Assembly: GCA_034638255.1 (NCBI GenBank)
Contig: JAWPGT010000001.1
Span: forward strand, 124,001-188,000
Length of the DNA stretch: 64,000 nt
Direction of reading: 5' to 3'
From: Coprinus comatus
Lineage: Eukaryota; Basidiomycota; Agaricomycetes; Agaricales; Agaricaceae
This document shows, one piece after another, positions 35,516-48,405 of this stretch (position 1 is its first letter; every line of letters starts with the position of its first letter). The translations under genes and the position numbers were made by a program. A model generated the notes under the pieces. That model did not search any database. It was given only the letters and a program-made list of their open reading frames with translations, and was not told the origin of the DNA.

Positions 35516-36689
35516 ATGGCCGACCTGCCACCAACGGATGTCCTAAAACATGTCGTGGACGTACATTGCCACCCAACAGACGCAAAATACATTTCCCCTG
35601 AATCGATGGAGAAGCTCTACATAACAGTATGTGCAATGTCCAGCAGACAATCAGATCAGTCCTTGGTGCGCAATTTGGCAAGCAACTATCCTTCGAAAGT
35701 AGTGCCATGTTTTGGTATGTCTGTGCTATACATAGATGCCTATAATTGACGTATATTCACATAGGTTACCACCCTTGGTTTTCTCATTTGATTACCACCG
35801 ACTCGAGGTTGGACAAGGAGGATCATTACAAACGCCTTTTTCTCTCATCACAGAAATCTATCAAGTCTGAATACCAGGAAGCTTTTGATTCTCTTCTACC
35901 ACGCCTGCCGACGCCGAGGCATATCGATGAGGTCTTGGTGGAACTGCGACAGAACCTTGCCAGCTTTCCAGATGCCATGGTTGGAGAAGTCGGACTCGAT
36001 CGATCTTTCCATGTTCCCTATGATTACGATGCAGCTACACGGGAACTAACACCATTTACTGTTCCTCTGGACCATCAGATAGTTGTGTTGACAGCTCAAA
36101 TCAACATTGCTATTGAACTTGGTCGTAACATCAGCATCCATAGCGTCAAATCACAACAAGCAACTGTTGATCTCCTGAAGAGGCTTCATCAGCAACACGG
36201 TGATCGATGGTATACAATCAGCATTGATCTGCATAGCTGTGGCCTGAGCTCCGAAACTTGGAAAATATTGGAGGTGAGCGAATGGATAAAGCACGTTAGT
36301 CGTAGGGAGTATAACCAATATATGAGTAGAAAACATATTCAAACGTCTACCTGTCCCTTTCAACTGTTATCAACGCAAAGCATTCGGGATACAGAGACCT
36401 TATTTCAGCCTGTTCGGACGATCGTATTCTTGCAGAGTCAGATTACAATGATATCGATATGAGCGCGTCCAAAACCTGGGACATGATCAAGAGGATAGCA
36501 GAAATCAAGCAGTGGAAAATCGAAACGAGTTGGATAGACACTGAGGACGTCAAGAAATGGGGTGTAGTTCACTTCCTCGAGCGTAATTGGATCAACTTTA
36601 GGAAAGGCAGCCATTCTCCACCAGCCAAACGCTCGTCAGCAAAGCACCGTAAAAGAGCAGATCAATACCATAGTCCGCCACTTTCATAA
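35516..36689 (+). CDS. TatD-family metal-dependent hydrolase (Scn1/Cut9-interacting type)
   Basis: Start MADLPPTDVLKHVVDVHCHP at 35516. The HxH metal motif (VHCHPTD) opens a TIM-barrel amidohydrolase fold. Then come SSRQSDQSLV, CFGYHPWFS across an intron at about 35715-35764, MVGEVGLDRSFHVP, AIELGRNISIHSVKSQQA and, after a second intron near 36273-36345, LSTVINAKHSGYRDL and ILAESDYND with the final catalytic Asp. This order matches TatD DNases and S. pombe Scn1. The C-terminal tail is basic (KRSSAKHRKRADQ), possibly nuclear. Whether it is a nuclease in the cell is not shown. The stop at 36687-36689 faces the GOS1 stop 111 bp away. Confidence 0.85.
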
Positions 36690-36800
36690 ACCCCAATATA
36701 CAACAACAATAATAATAACATACCCACGTCACACACAGAACCTGTTCCAATAGTCAAGTTCCATGCAGTTGCGAGTGGCCCCAAAAGAAGAAAGGTAGGA

Positions 36801-37728
36801 TTAATTCCAAACATATGAAAGTATTATGATAGTGCAAACTCCAATTAAAACACCTAAAATGATTGATTCGCGACGTCGTCTGGATTTAATCATGCCTACA
36901 AGATTACTAACGCCAGGCATTTTATCTGAAAGAGATGTTAGAGCGAGGGAGTATAACAAAAAACTAACAACTTACTCAGAACGCCAACCATTCGATTATT
37001 CATATTCGAAAGTGTTGTCCGTTGACGCGAAAATTCCGATCGTGTTTCGTATGCTTGTCTAAAATGTTTACAATTGTAGAAAAAGTCCGGAAAATAGGTA
37101 GAACGGCACATACTGTAAAATGTCATCTGTCATTCCGTGCGAATTATCAATACGACCCCTTTCCGCGAGGAGCGAATCCCCAGCAGACGATTTGTATGCA
37201 CTGAATTCTTGTGAGGTGGGTGTATACCATATAATTTGATCACTAACTCAATGTCATTCCTCACACCAGAGAGCAGGTTCGCTTGATCTAGTGCTGTATG
37301 TATATTCGTCTATGGAACAGAGTTTGGTCAAAATTTATTTCCTAATCAGACTGGAACGCACCTTTGTTCGCTTGAACTCTCGTGAACTATCCTGGTATAT
37401 TTCCCGATGCCGTTGAATAGTTCGGAGCATAGACGCAGACAGCATATCAGGTTCATTTGCTAATGTGGTCAGCTGCTCGTTGATTTCTTCTAGCTAGAAC
37501 ATACACCATTGAATATAAATAAGGAGCACAAATTCATATCCATACTTTTGTCAGTAAATCCTCCAACTCCTGTTCAAGGTCCTTCCAGCGGTTACTTGAA
37601 CCTGTTGCCTCGACGTCCTGATTGGGTTGCGCTATTGTGGACGATAGTTGGCCATATGACGTAAGTTTTGAATCGAAGAGATTCTCTAGCGTCCTGCATT
37701 GTCTATGTAGTCTGTCGTATGTCGCCAT
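36801..37728 (-). CDS. GOS1: Golgi SNARE GOS1 (GOSR1 homologue)
   Basis: Qb-SNARE for ER-Golgi and intra-Golgi fusion. Start MATYDRLHRQCRTLENLFDS at 37728, followed by KLTSYGQLSSTIAQP and RWKDLEQELEDLLTK of the N-terminal helical domain. Next come LEEINEQLTTLAN and LRTIQRHREIYQDSSRELKR. The SNARE region reads QAYETRSEFSRQRTTLSNMN and NRMVGVLN after a splice at the GTAAGT donor near 36988. The last exon gives MPGVSNLVGMIKSRRRRES, then a C-terminal membrane anchor IILGVLIGVCTIIILSYVW, stop 36801-36803. The central SNARE layer residue is Gln/Arg-rich in this family; the reading is by motif. Introns break it into at least five exons. Confidence 0.93.
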
Positions 37729-38272
37729 GGTAGGAGAGGGTGTATAGCTGTTTGGCCACTGCGGACAATAAGCTGAATGGATATATCACGTGTTCAATAT
37801 AGTACGTATTCCCACACAGTCAGGTACAGGTCTCTATAAATAGGTGGTCCCTGACACAACCTTGAACCATCCATTCACTGTGCCCCGTGTATATCATATC
37901 TAGTATAGCAGCTGTGACACAATATGGGGTTTTCAGCACCTCATCTCAGGCATTCAGTGTTACGCATATCTCCCGTAATATGTAACAAATTTAACTAAGT
38001 TAAAATGAACGCTGTTACACCCACCACCACATATCCACAAACTTATATAAGTCGGGGGCAAATAGTCTCACAAGAAGACGTTATAACGTTGCTATGTCAA
38101 TAGTGTACCTATGCCAGTGTACTTATGTTTGTATGTGAAACGCTAATGGCGTGCTTTCTCGCACTATTATTAAGAAAGACGACAATGACACAGGAAAAAT
38201 AAAAGTACAAGTTATGATTTTTAATATTTACAGAAAACTTCTGAACTTTATAATACCTATATACAAGCATTT
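37729..38272. other. Intergenic, upstream of GOS1 and downstream of the SRO7 homologue
   Basis: About 540 bp. Contains an E-box CACGTG at 37787-37792, 59 bp before the GOS1 start. No coding frame, RNA gene or transposon end is recognised. Confidence 0.6.
37787..37792. promoter_or_regulatory. E-box CACGTG upstream of GOS1
   Basis: Palindromic CACGTG within TATCACGTGTT, 59 bp before the start codon at 37728. It is a candidate bHLH (Cbf1-type) site; six bases can occur by chance. Confidence 0.35.
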
Positions 38273-41200
38273 TTAGAAGCCAAACCATGATTTTGCACTG
38301 TGTTGAGCGGCAAGTCGTTTAGCCTAGTCGTGCATGTCAGCGTAAGCTTGCCAACAGAAACCCGATATACAGTACCTGCTCGGCCATGTTCTTGCTGCCT
38401 TGTTCAAGGGATTTAAAATTTTCCTCGAGGTCTCCCAGTATTTGACTATATCCCAGTATGATCAGTAATAATATATTCCACTGACTGCTCCAAATACATA
38501 CCCTCTTTCATTCATGGCTGTTGTCAAGCGATTATATAAGTTAGAAGATACCGCGGATGCAGAAGCGGTGAGAGATGCTGCTGTGTCAGTGGCAAGCTGA
38601 TCCCTTTCTACTTCAAGCATAACATCGCGGGCACGTCTTACAGGTGCAGGTCGGTCTGAACCACCAACTACATCAAATACTCAGAATTTGTGGGGTATAT
38701 TTGTTGTATGTTATAGCACTCACGAAGTTGATCTATTTCTTGGCCAGACATAGTTTGCACAAATTTGAACCATGAACCCAATATAGATTGAGGTCCCATT
38801 GGAACCGGTTGAGGTTGGGGTGGAATACTCCCTTTTCTCCCAATCAAGTCAACCGTTGGTAATGCATTCACCATCCGACGGAATTTGAACAGTGTTCCGT
38901 AAACTGCTGATTGCTTCAACAATGATGATGTTGGATGGGCACTGAAGGCTATGAAGTCTCCACTTTCATCAATGCTGATTGAACTTAACCCCCTATGTAA
39001 GTATGGCATAGTGAGAATGAGAGGGTAGAAGAGTAACTCACTTGAAGGGCGTTGGTAGCGCTGGTAAGGTATGTATGTGCTCCAAATGTGGGAGAGAGTA
39101 GGCATGAACACTGCTCTTGCTTGTATATGCAACGAGTGACCGGGAGCCTTTAAAATTCGGGGTTAGACCAAACAAAACCAAAACCAATGAAATGAATTTA
39201 TTCAAACTTACCCATTCGTTCAACAATCTGGATACCTATTACATCTCCGTATTTGCTACTCCAGTCGACTTTTCCTATGCGTTCTCCATCTATGTTCACA
39301 AAGCTTCTTGCACCTTTTGCTCCAGTTGTCACAAAGATCACAGGATCACAGGTCTGATCCCTTGAACGGAGTACTCCAGCAAATCGCGTTCTGTCAGCTC
39401 TACAAAATGCTCCAGTGCGACTATTGATAACAAATGCACCTCCAACCAGGGGTTCGGATACTGTTTTTCTTTGGATAACATTATCATTTACCACAAAGCC
39501 AGAACCTGACTGGTCAACCGTGTATACCTCTGTATTTCCGGAGTTCTTGGTGGCAATCAAGCGTATTTTTACTCGAGAGTCTGATTCCACACGACCCATC
39601 AGTCACGAATATCTCTAGTTCAGGAATTGATATACTAACCCTTTTCGACCCCACATATTGTCCATATTAGAGATACAAAACGGTCCACCTCAGGGCTTGG
39701 GTAATGGAAGTTCATGGAATGCCCCGACCGACGTTGGCCATCAACTACGTCTTTCGATCTATATATTACCTGAGGTCCTCTCATATCGATGATATACAAT
39801 GAGCCATCTGCAAAGGATGCAGCAAAAAAACCTGGAGTAAGCGTGTACATAAGTATCACGGCGTAAGTATATCTGAGTGTAAATCTCACCAATATCAGTC
39901 ATAGCAAAGGACTGCACTGAACCTCGCTTGTAAGGAGCAAGTAGTAGGTATGGTACAAATCTCTTCCAGTTCTCCACCCCCAGGTGTTGTAGCGACACCA
40001 GTTCTTTATTTTTGAGTTCTGTAGCCCGATGTGCAGTGTGATCAGACCTAGGTCGATATATAATGATTTTACCAGTATCGAGAGTAACAGCACATTCTAA
40101 GCTCTCCAAGGCTAGGTGTACAGAGTTTATCTTCCGCGAGACTATAGCTTGATTGGATGTATCGCGACTTTCAATAATGTCCAAAACGCTCCGCACATTG
40201 ATTTCCAATGCATCGATTGCTTTAGGGAAATATTGCTGTATAGGAGAATTGCCCTTTTGTAGTAATTGACTACTTATGTCGTGTACACGGATAGTGAAAT
40301 CTTTATGACTTGAGATTAGAATGCGGTGTGGCTGGTACTTTTTTCTCTCAATTAAACCGATGCCTTTGATAAAACAAAAGTACACCTACTTTAGGTGATT
40401 TAACCTCCTGATTGGCCTCCATATCCACATACGCCGAGCCTCCGTCGAAGTTGACACTGATCCTATTATACTTTTGGTCGATGTCTTGAACAAGTTCTTC
40501 ATATACTTCGGGTGAAACTGTTCGCAGCATATAACCATCCGAAACGTCACATCCTCCTAGAACAGCAAATGGTAAGCCAAGCACCTGTGGTAGGTCACTG
40601 ATGGAAAGATTCTCCAGTGTATCTGCCAAGAGCTCCGTTCCACCCTGTGGTTCACTTGGCTGTGGTAATACGGAAATTTGCTCTGCTGTTTCCATAAACA
40701 TTGATGGAGGGAACTCTCTAGCTTCCAGAAGCCTAGCATCTCCATCTGCTTCCACCAATAAGATGATGGCGTAAGGATCATACGTATTGTTGAAATGGGG
40801 ATTATTGCGAGGGAGGAGGTAGAAGTCCTGAACAGTAGCAGTTGTAGCATAGAAAAAGGTTTTTTCTTCCATGAGGGAATTTTGCATAGCTTCTGCCATC
40901 CATGGATGTAGGACAGAATCGCTATCCGAAACACTTGTCACAGGAGGTTCACCAGGATTGAATGGTGGAAGCCAAAGAACACTGATTCCGTATTCATTTC
41001 TGGGGTGGAGACCACCTAGCACCGTTAAGGCTGTTTTCCCAGACCGATGGTCATTCGAGTTCGAGAAACCACTCCAAGCGAGTTTGAATATTGGTTCTCG
41101 TTCACTGGAAGCTTCCATCTCTTTCGTTGTATCTTGATGTGTTTCGAGTCTATCCGGATCAACTATGTTGACATCCAGATCGTCCAATGTTCGCACAAGT

Positions 41201-42475
41201 AGCGGCATTCTCGGCCTGTCTATTGCCCAGAAAGCGATGGAACCGTCGGTATATCCGACAGCAAAGAAATGACCAGCCGGGTGAATGGCAATTGTAGTTA
41301 ATGAAGGTTGCCGAGGTACTAGTATATCCTTAAGTTTGAATGAATGTAAAAACGGCGGCATCACTATTGAAACTGTAACTCACCTTTGAGCGATAGCCTA
41401 TCCCACCAGGAGCTCCGGGTGGTATGATTAATTCATAAGTACTTATTGTCCTACGTTCCTTCTATTCTATCATGAGCAAGTAGTATAAATGTTGAAATTT
41501 GAGTCCATTTTTACCAAGTCCATGAGAACGACACCATCTGTACTTCCAAGTAATATATACCAGTTTTAAGTACTCAGCCACTTCAGCTTTCTTGTACGCA
41601 CCTTCATATACAACAAACATTCGGTTAAGATCCCGGGGGTGGGCAGCGATCTCGATTGCTTGACGCTTCCTTCGGGAAAAATCAGTTTTTCGGTTCTGCT
41701 CGACATTTTGGTTATATGGTAACAAACGACGTTTGGGAACATAAAGAGGGCATTCCAGCTTTCATCATTTGGTCTTCATACTGCCGCCACATGTTGGGAG
41801 TGGTGTATGGTGACCTACGCATACATGCAAGATCGTATGTGCGCACATCTCCATTCTGTAGAGCAAGAAAAATCTAGGTCTCGTTTTCAGTTTGCGAGTC
41901 GTGTATGCGGGGTAGTGTATTCTGACATGATTATGAGCGGGAGAGAGAAGGATAAAACTTTTATCAGTGTAAGGGAGTGTAGATATCTATTGGTTGAGTT
42001 ATCGTACGTGACAGGATCCCAGCGAACCATTGTCATATATTTCGGGTAACCGATTGGAGAGAGGTCCCAGATATGGAGATGGTTCCCTTCATCTTCGGGA
42101 GCATGTAAGAAAGGTAATACATCAGTAAAACAAATACAAAATTTACCTAGACACACTAATCTATCTGATAGCACTCCGAAACAAAGGAATTTCACTGGAA
42201 TAGCTTCGGGTAGCATAAGTTTACATTCCACTCCAGGGCCACCCTGTAGATAGATCACTCCCCCAACCGTGCCTTACATGCGTTAGATTTTGACATTTTA
42301 CCACCAAGGTTTGCATACCTATGGCAAGTATGCGGGAAACGGGATCAAAGGCGACTGTTGTAATGTCAAGTGGAAATTCATACTCTCGTAAAAGTCCTAT
42401 TTTCCAATCCGAGAGGTCTCGCACATCCATAGACAAATCGGGGTATATGGGTTGATCATGACTTTTGAAGAACAT
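38273..42475 (-). CDS. SRO7: SRO7 / lethal giant larvae (Lgl, tomosyn) family exocytosis regulator
   Basis: WD40 protein that binds t-SNAREs and the Rab/exocyst pathway in polarised secretion. I chose the ATG at 42475 (MFFKSHDQPIYPDLSMDVRD) because it precedes FPLDITTVAFDPVSRILAIG, the normal Lgl opening. A ttacag acceptor lies just upstream, so a 5'UTR intron is likely. GGPGVECKLMLPEAIPVKFL follows, then two beta-propellers including LTTIAIHPAGHFFAVGYTDG, SIAFWAIDRPRMPLL and LISSHKDFTIRVHDIS. The C-terminal R-SNARE-like tail has RDVMLEVERDQLA and SSNLYNRLTTAMNERG, then a coil ending LAAQHSAKSWFGF at 38273. More than twelve short introns. It shares a trafficking theme with GOS1 about 0.5 kb away, but that may be chance. 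Confidence 0.88.
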
Positions 42476-42745
42476 GCCTGTAAGATTGTCAAAGTCAGTA
42501 GAGATGAAGTGATGAGTGCACGTGGAACAAATGTAGATGCTGGGAAGGGGTGATTCCCGTGTCACATACAATTGCAAAGAATGTAACACAGCAAATATAA
42601 TCTAGTTTCTAAAGAGAATGTATAATTTAATAATGCGAGTAGTCAAAGTTGGTGTACTACTATACAAATGCAAGATTGGTATGAGAGAAGAGAAGAAAAC
42701 AAATATCCCTGTAAAACATATTGAAGATGCCACAAAAAACTCTTA

Positions 42746-45700
42746 TTATTGTATATTGTCCGTTAAGGTGAAAACAGGGCGTGAAGTCGGCCTTGTACTA
42801 TGGGCCTGAGTCGTTGATGTGCCACGTATTTTTCCTAACCAACCTCGCTTCGACTGCTTCGCAACATCGGCAGGTACGCTCGCCCGTGGACTATTCGTTA
42901 CATCTTGAATCACGTGAGATGACGTTGGTTGTAGCGTTTGTCGTTTGCTTGGTGATAGGCGTTTACTTGGTGACATCTTGTTTCGTATCGGTGTGAATCC
43001 CGATTGAAGGTTATTGATCATTCTCCGTACACGGGGAGTGGTGCTTTCGTTCTCTCGACTAAGGGGGATTTTTCCATCAGCCATAAATCCTTGTGGTGGT
43101 ACACTTTCACAAACTTCGAAGTCATCAGGTGCGCGCCTTTTCACCCCGACAATAGATGTTGGGGGTTCTAGAAGTTGTTCGGTAACGCGAGGCTGTTCGG
43201 GCGTGCGAAGTTTGAAGACAGGAGCATGAGTTTTTCGTTCAGGGGTCTTCGTGCGGACAGCCGACGGTCCTGAGGTAGTTCGAGATGTTGATTGTGCAGC
43301 TAAATTAGGTTGTGGGCTAGCCCTTTGTGAAGAGGACAACACCTGCGTGGTGGTCGTCCGTCCTGATGAACGGCGACGGGTAGAAGCCCGTGGTTCCGCA
43401 GATTGATTAGTAGAGGCCCGTGATTCCGTAGGGTTATTAGTAGATGTCTTGGCTGATGGTTTGGGTACATCCACCGCTGGTATCTGAGAATTGGTTGCTG
43501 TAGCTTTGGCAGTCGCCAATTTAGTCTGCAGATTCTGAACCTTGCGTGACAACGTTTCAACCTTGCTGCCCAACTTCTTATTTTCCTTCAACATCCTGGA
43601 TCAAAGTGAGCATATTAAGAACATATAAGTGGAGGTACTTACTCGAGACTACGATCATCATTGTCCTCAATCTCAGCACATTTGGACTTCAATAGCTCTT
43701 CCATTTCGTCGTTTCTCTCTTTCAGTTCTACCAACGTAGACTCAAGATCAGGTTGAGACTCAAGGCTGTTCAATTTAGTCTGCATTTGAGCAAGCTCGCG
43801 TTTAAATTGAGCGCTTTGTAGGCTCAGATTCATTTCAGCCGTTTTGGCTGATGTTTGCGACCGAGAGAGCTCATCCTGAGTCTTAGAGAGTTCACGTTTA
43901 AGTGCTTCGATAGATCTTTGCCTACCAGTAGCCAGTCAGCTTCAAACACACGAATATTGAAAACATGACGTACCCGTCTGCGATCTGACGGTCAAGAGAG
44001 ATCGCGTACGACTTAGATTTTTGAATTTGAGCCTCCAGACCAGTGATTACTTCCTGCAGCTGGTCTTTTTCTTCTTCCTTACTATTAATGGCCAATATAT
44101 TTTTGTGAAGCTGGCCTTTGAGCGCAGTAATTTCATCCTGCAACACAGAAACCTTCGACTGAATTTCTTTCTGTTCACGTAATAATTCTTCTGTCTCTGC
44201 GCTATGACAATCCTTAGCATCTTTGGTGGCTTGTCGTTCTTGTTCGAGCTCTTGTGAGAGGTGCTGTACTTGTTGCATAGTTTCTTTGACAGACTGTGTT
44301 AGTTTTTCGCGCTCGGATTGAAGGCTTGAAACCTGAGCTTCAAGTTCCTGCTGGTGTTGGCCTGTTTGGGATTCTGTTTCAGCAACAGCGCATTCGAGTT
44401 TCTTTTGCAAAGCCAAAACTTCATCGCAAAGCCGCCCATTGATAACTCTTAGCTCGGTTTCTTCTTCCCGAGCTTTAGCCTTTTCCTCAAGGACGTTTTC
44501 CAAGTCTGAGCGAAGCGTATTAAGTTCTTGGAGGCTCTTCTCTTTTTCTCGACTGAGATCTTCCTGAGAGGATCGCATTTGGGTCAGCTCATCCTGGAGG
44601 GTATCCACATGTTCCTTCAACTCCTCAAGCTGGCCCCGAGATTTCGCTAGCACCTCTGCGTGTCGAGTTTCGGCCACTTCATGGCTAACCCGCTCCTTCT
44701 CTAATGTGGTTTCCAAGGCCGATAGCTTGGCCAGTAGACTTCCCAGCTCTCTGCGGGTTTCAGTTAGATGGGACTCCACCGATTTCTTGTCAACAATAGC
44801 TATCTGTTCTTTTTCCATAGCATCCTTCGCTTGCGCGGCTGAACGAATTACATCCGTCTGCGCAGTTTCAAGTTCTACACGGACTTCTGCAACAGTCTTC
44901 TTCAGCTGGTCAATCTGTGCTTGAGATTCAGACGTTCTGGCAGCGAGTTCGGCGGTAGCAGTAGAACCTTGGCGCAAGGACATACACTCTTCGGATAAAT
45001 GGGCATTTATTCCCTGTTGCTCCTCACAACGCTTATTTGCAATATCTAGTTCTTCTACTAGCCCGGTCTTGTCGCGCATAAGACCTTGTATTCGAGTGAT
45101 AGCCTTCTTGAATTGTACTTGGGTCAAGGCTAGTGTAATTGTTGCTTGTCTCATCCCATCCAATTTGGAATTATCAGCATCAGCCAGATGGGTTCGCAGA
45201 GTGTTGCAAGCAGCTTGATGGTGAGCAATATCACACTCGGCCTGTCGTATACGGTCTTGAGCACGTCGAGCAATTACTTTGCTTCCCGCCGCGGTTTGTA
45301 CGAGGACACATGTCAAAGTTTTGAGGTTGTCATCGTTGTCGGAAAGTTTGGATTCCATGAGCTCCATTTCCTCCTCCAGATCATCTACCCGCCTCAATGC
45401 TTCGTCCCTAGCTTCTCTCGCATCGGCACAATCTTCCACCATAGCGGCTTTCTGTGCTGCCAGAGTCTCCAGCTCGGTAGTCATCTCTGCAAGGCGGTCT
45501 TCTTGTAAACGAAGATTTGTTTCGAGACGTCTGATATCGTGTTGATGAACGCCAATCTGTTCAGTGCGGCGCATAACTCGACCCTCAAGCTCTTCTATTT
45601 GTTCGCGGAGGGTCAAAGTAGCTTCGCTGGAAGTCATATTGGAGAGTTGGTGGAATTGGAGATTACTGTACCGGTTTTCCGCATTTGCTAGCTCGTCCTG

Positions 45701-47669
45701 GGATATTTGGAGGTCTGCTATTAAATTTGTGACTTGCAACGAAAGGGAATCACGTTCTGATTCAACAAGTTCGAGTGTTCTTGACATATCTTCCAGTTGT
45801 TCTTCGGCTTCACCCAATCGCTCTTGTAGGCATTTCCACGTCGAGCTCAATTCCTCCCATTCCCCTTCCTTGATTCTCAATTGTGTCGCCGCCTCATCGA
45901 GCTGGCTAGTAGTATTTTCAAGGCAACTCACTGTATCTTCCAACCTGATTTCCATCTCTTTATATTTCTCTTCCGAATCCTTCAACTGCGTTGATATAAG
46001 CGTTACCTCTTCCTCCAATGCGGCAGATCTTTCTATTTCTACATCCAAACGATCCCAGGCCTCATGTTCACGTGCGAGGGAAGACATTGCTTGCTGTAGA
46101 GAGTGCTCGTAACGTTCTTGAGAATGTGATAACAAAATCGCAAACGTGGCAGCTGAACGGGCGAGTGTCTTTAGTTGTTTGTCCTTGGAATCCAAACTGC
46201 TTCGAACTTCCACAAGTTGTATTTGCAAAGTTTCGACTTGGCTCTCTAATGCTGAAGCGGTTTTCACTGCTTCCAACTGCGAAGGCCCAACTTCGGTCAT
46301 GCGCTTCTCGAGTGCGTCAACCGCAAATTTATGCTCGATCTCCAAAAATTCCAGGCTTCGACGAAGGTCATTTCTTTCCCCTCGTAGCCGTTCAATAGCT
46401 ACCAGCAACCGCTCCACATGAGCAACGGTCTCACTGCCATGCTCTTGACCCCTATTCAATAAAAGGAAGGTTAAAGTCTGATAGCATGGGGTTATTGAAT
46501 TACACACCCGTCATGTAACACCTCACGAGCCAGTTCCTTGTTCATATCCACCTGATTTTCCGACAATTGTAATTGACTTCGTACAAGTGAAAGATGATTT
46601 AAAACATCTTCTTTTTCTCGTGCAAGCTCGATGTTTCGCAGCTCCAGGTCCCAGACTTTAGCTTTTTCACCCTTTAGCTGTTCTTCTGCTATTTTAAGTT
46701 TGTTTTCCAACCCTTTGGAACCTTGTTGGTACAGTTTCTCGAGAGCAGTTATCTTTGCAGTATCTTCGTCAATCCTTTGTAATAGTTCGGCTTCCCGTGC
46801 GCCATCTTGCATCTGATTCTTGTAAAATCCCAGATCCTCTTCTCTCTCCTGTAGGGTATCCCGTAATTCCTTGAGCTCTTTTCGGAATTTCGATTCTGCC
46901 GCAATCATCTCATTCTCTGCTCTTAACAACCCTTCCTGAGAATGCAGCAGTTTCTCGCGTGCGGCAGTTAGTTCACCATCTTTGCTGGTCACCTGAGCTT
47001 CTAGCGTTGAAATTTCCTTTTCAAGTGCAGTAATCTTCAAGTCATGGAATTGTGCCGATGATGACCGTGATATTGGACGGCGAGTGCTAGCTGCAGCTGT
47101 AGATTGCAATTGACGAATAGTGGATTCCATTTCTCGTATGCGGGATTCAAGCAGTGATTTATCATGTTCGAGTTTCCTACTCCGAGAGTTATGATCGTTG
47201 GAAGTACTTGACAGGCGGTCAAGGACAGCTTCTAATTCCCGGTTTTCAGTATCCTTGGCCTTGATTTTGGCATTAGCGGCATCAAGTGCTGTTTGGGTAT
47301 TTCCTGAGTTGTTTTTTTCATTCATCAAGTCCTCTTTGCAATGTGTCAGTTCTCGTTCAAGGGTAAGAACGCGTTGAGCTTGGTGGCCCAGCTAAAACAA
47401 GTATTAGAGATATTAATATGAACAGAACTATCGGTCACATACCTTGCGAAGGGCCTCCTCTAAGGAAGTCTTTATATCCCCAAGCTCTTCGGCCTGTTTC
47501 ATAAGTTGTGTTTGCTGGCCAGCGATTTGACTATCTAATACAGATGGTTAAACCTCCAATCAAGCATTTCAAAATGAGATTCAATTTCCAAACCTTTGCT
47601 GGCCAGGGTATCCTTCAAATGTTGCGCCTCTTCTGATACGTCATCTGCCCCGATCTTCCATAGCGACAT
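42746..47669 (-). CDS. Very large coiled-coil protein of unknown function
   Basis: I start at the ATG at 47669 (MSLWKIGADDVSEEAQHLKD); the frame continues upstream only to a GTG. Nearly the whole product, roughly 1,500 residues, is heptad-rich with Leu, Glu, Lys, Gln and Arg, in several coils. The one recognisable block is AHVERLLVAIERLRGERNDL. The C-terminal 280 residues are instead basic and Ser/Thr/Pro-rich with SPSKRLSPSKR and KQSKRGWLGKIRG, ending FTLTDNIQ at 42746. I see no motor, kinase or membrane segment. This fits a cytoskeletal, spindle-pole or nuclear-envelope scaffold, but that is inference. Long frames on the opposite strand here are shadows of the coiled-coil codon pattern. A palindromic TCACGTGA lies 90 bp before the start. 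Confidence 0.75.
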
Positions 47670-47758
47670 CTTGTCGCCTAGTGGTGAAGGCACAGTCTGA
47701 GCAATGGAGGATACCAAAGGGCGCCAGTCAACCGTTGGCGACACCCTCCCGCGACTAG

Positions 47759-47766
47759 TCACGTGA
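47759..47766. promoter_or_regulatory. Palindromic E-box TCACGTGA upstream of the coiled-coil gene
   Basis: An eight-base palindrome, 90 bp before the ATG at 47669. It matches the bHLH (Cbf1/USF-type) consensus with preferred flanks. Confidence 0.4.
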
Positions 47767-48171
47767 TACGTGTTTGGTCACCTGGGAGAATGATCGGTAT
47801 TACATCAGGTTTGGTTTTCAGCTCATTTTACTTGTCAAAGAGACATCACCAAGGAAGCGGTCTTGCGAATATCACTCTCTCGCGATCATCTCGGATAGAT
47901 TTGGAATGGACGGAATTTTCATGTTCTTCGGGTGGACGAATCGCAAAATTACTATATTGAAGGTTAAAAGCTCCACACTACGTTGAGGGTTGTTTTCCAC
48001 TGGCAATCACGGCAACAATCGAGAAGTCATGAGATTTTAATCATAGATAGACATAAGCTCTAAAGGTGCCGACATTTGATATTTGGATAGCTGAGGTTGC
48101 GTGGTAAAAAAAAAAAGAGGTCGGAAGGGTGGAAGTGGAGCCGCAATGTGGCACATACTACGGCGGAAAAA

Positions 48172-48179
48172 TGACGTCA
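48172..48179. promoter_or_regulatory. CRE palindrome TGACGTCA upstream of the DUF89 gene
   Basis: Full ATF/CREB site about 226 bp before the ATG at 48406, in the spacer shared with the divergent coiled-coil gene. The identical eight bases occur in the PUP3/MoaA-MoaC promoter. Confidence 0.4.
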
Positions 48180-48405
48180 CCAGCACCCTGGGCAGGAGAG
48201 TTGGACAAGTATTCTGGCTGTTGTTGCAAATGAGGAAGGAGTTAGCGACGTCGTCATCGCAAGAACTCTGAAACCACGCATATATATTCACCATCCGTTT
48301 CAGCTAATCCTGTCTTCTCCCATCATCCCATCGCCATAGTAAGTGCTATATAGCCTCCACCATTCCACCACAGTACTCACATTCTACACAGCTGGTCTGC
48401 AATCT

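Noticed and set aside
45146..46421. Several long plus-strand frames (up to 182 codons)
   Set aside because: They lie opposite the coiled-coil exon and are rich in Ser/Leu/Cys, as expected from the reverse complement of Glu/Leu/Gln-rich codons.
47670..47762. Longer N-terminus of the coiled-coil protein starting at 47762
   Set aside because: The codon at 47760-47762 is GTG on the minus strand, not ATG; the first in-frame ATG is at 47669.
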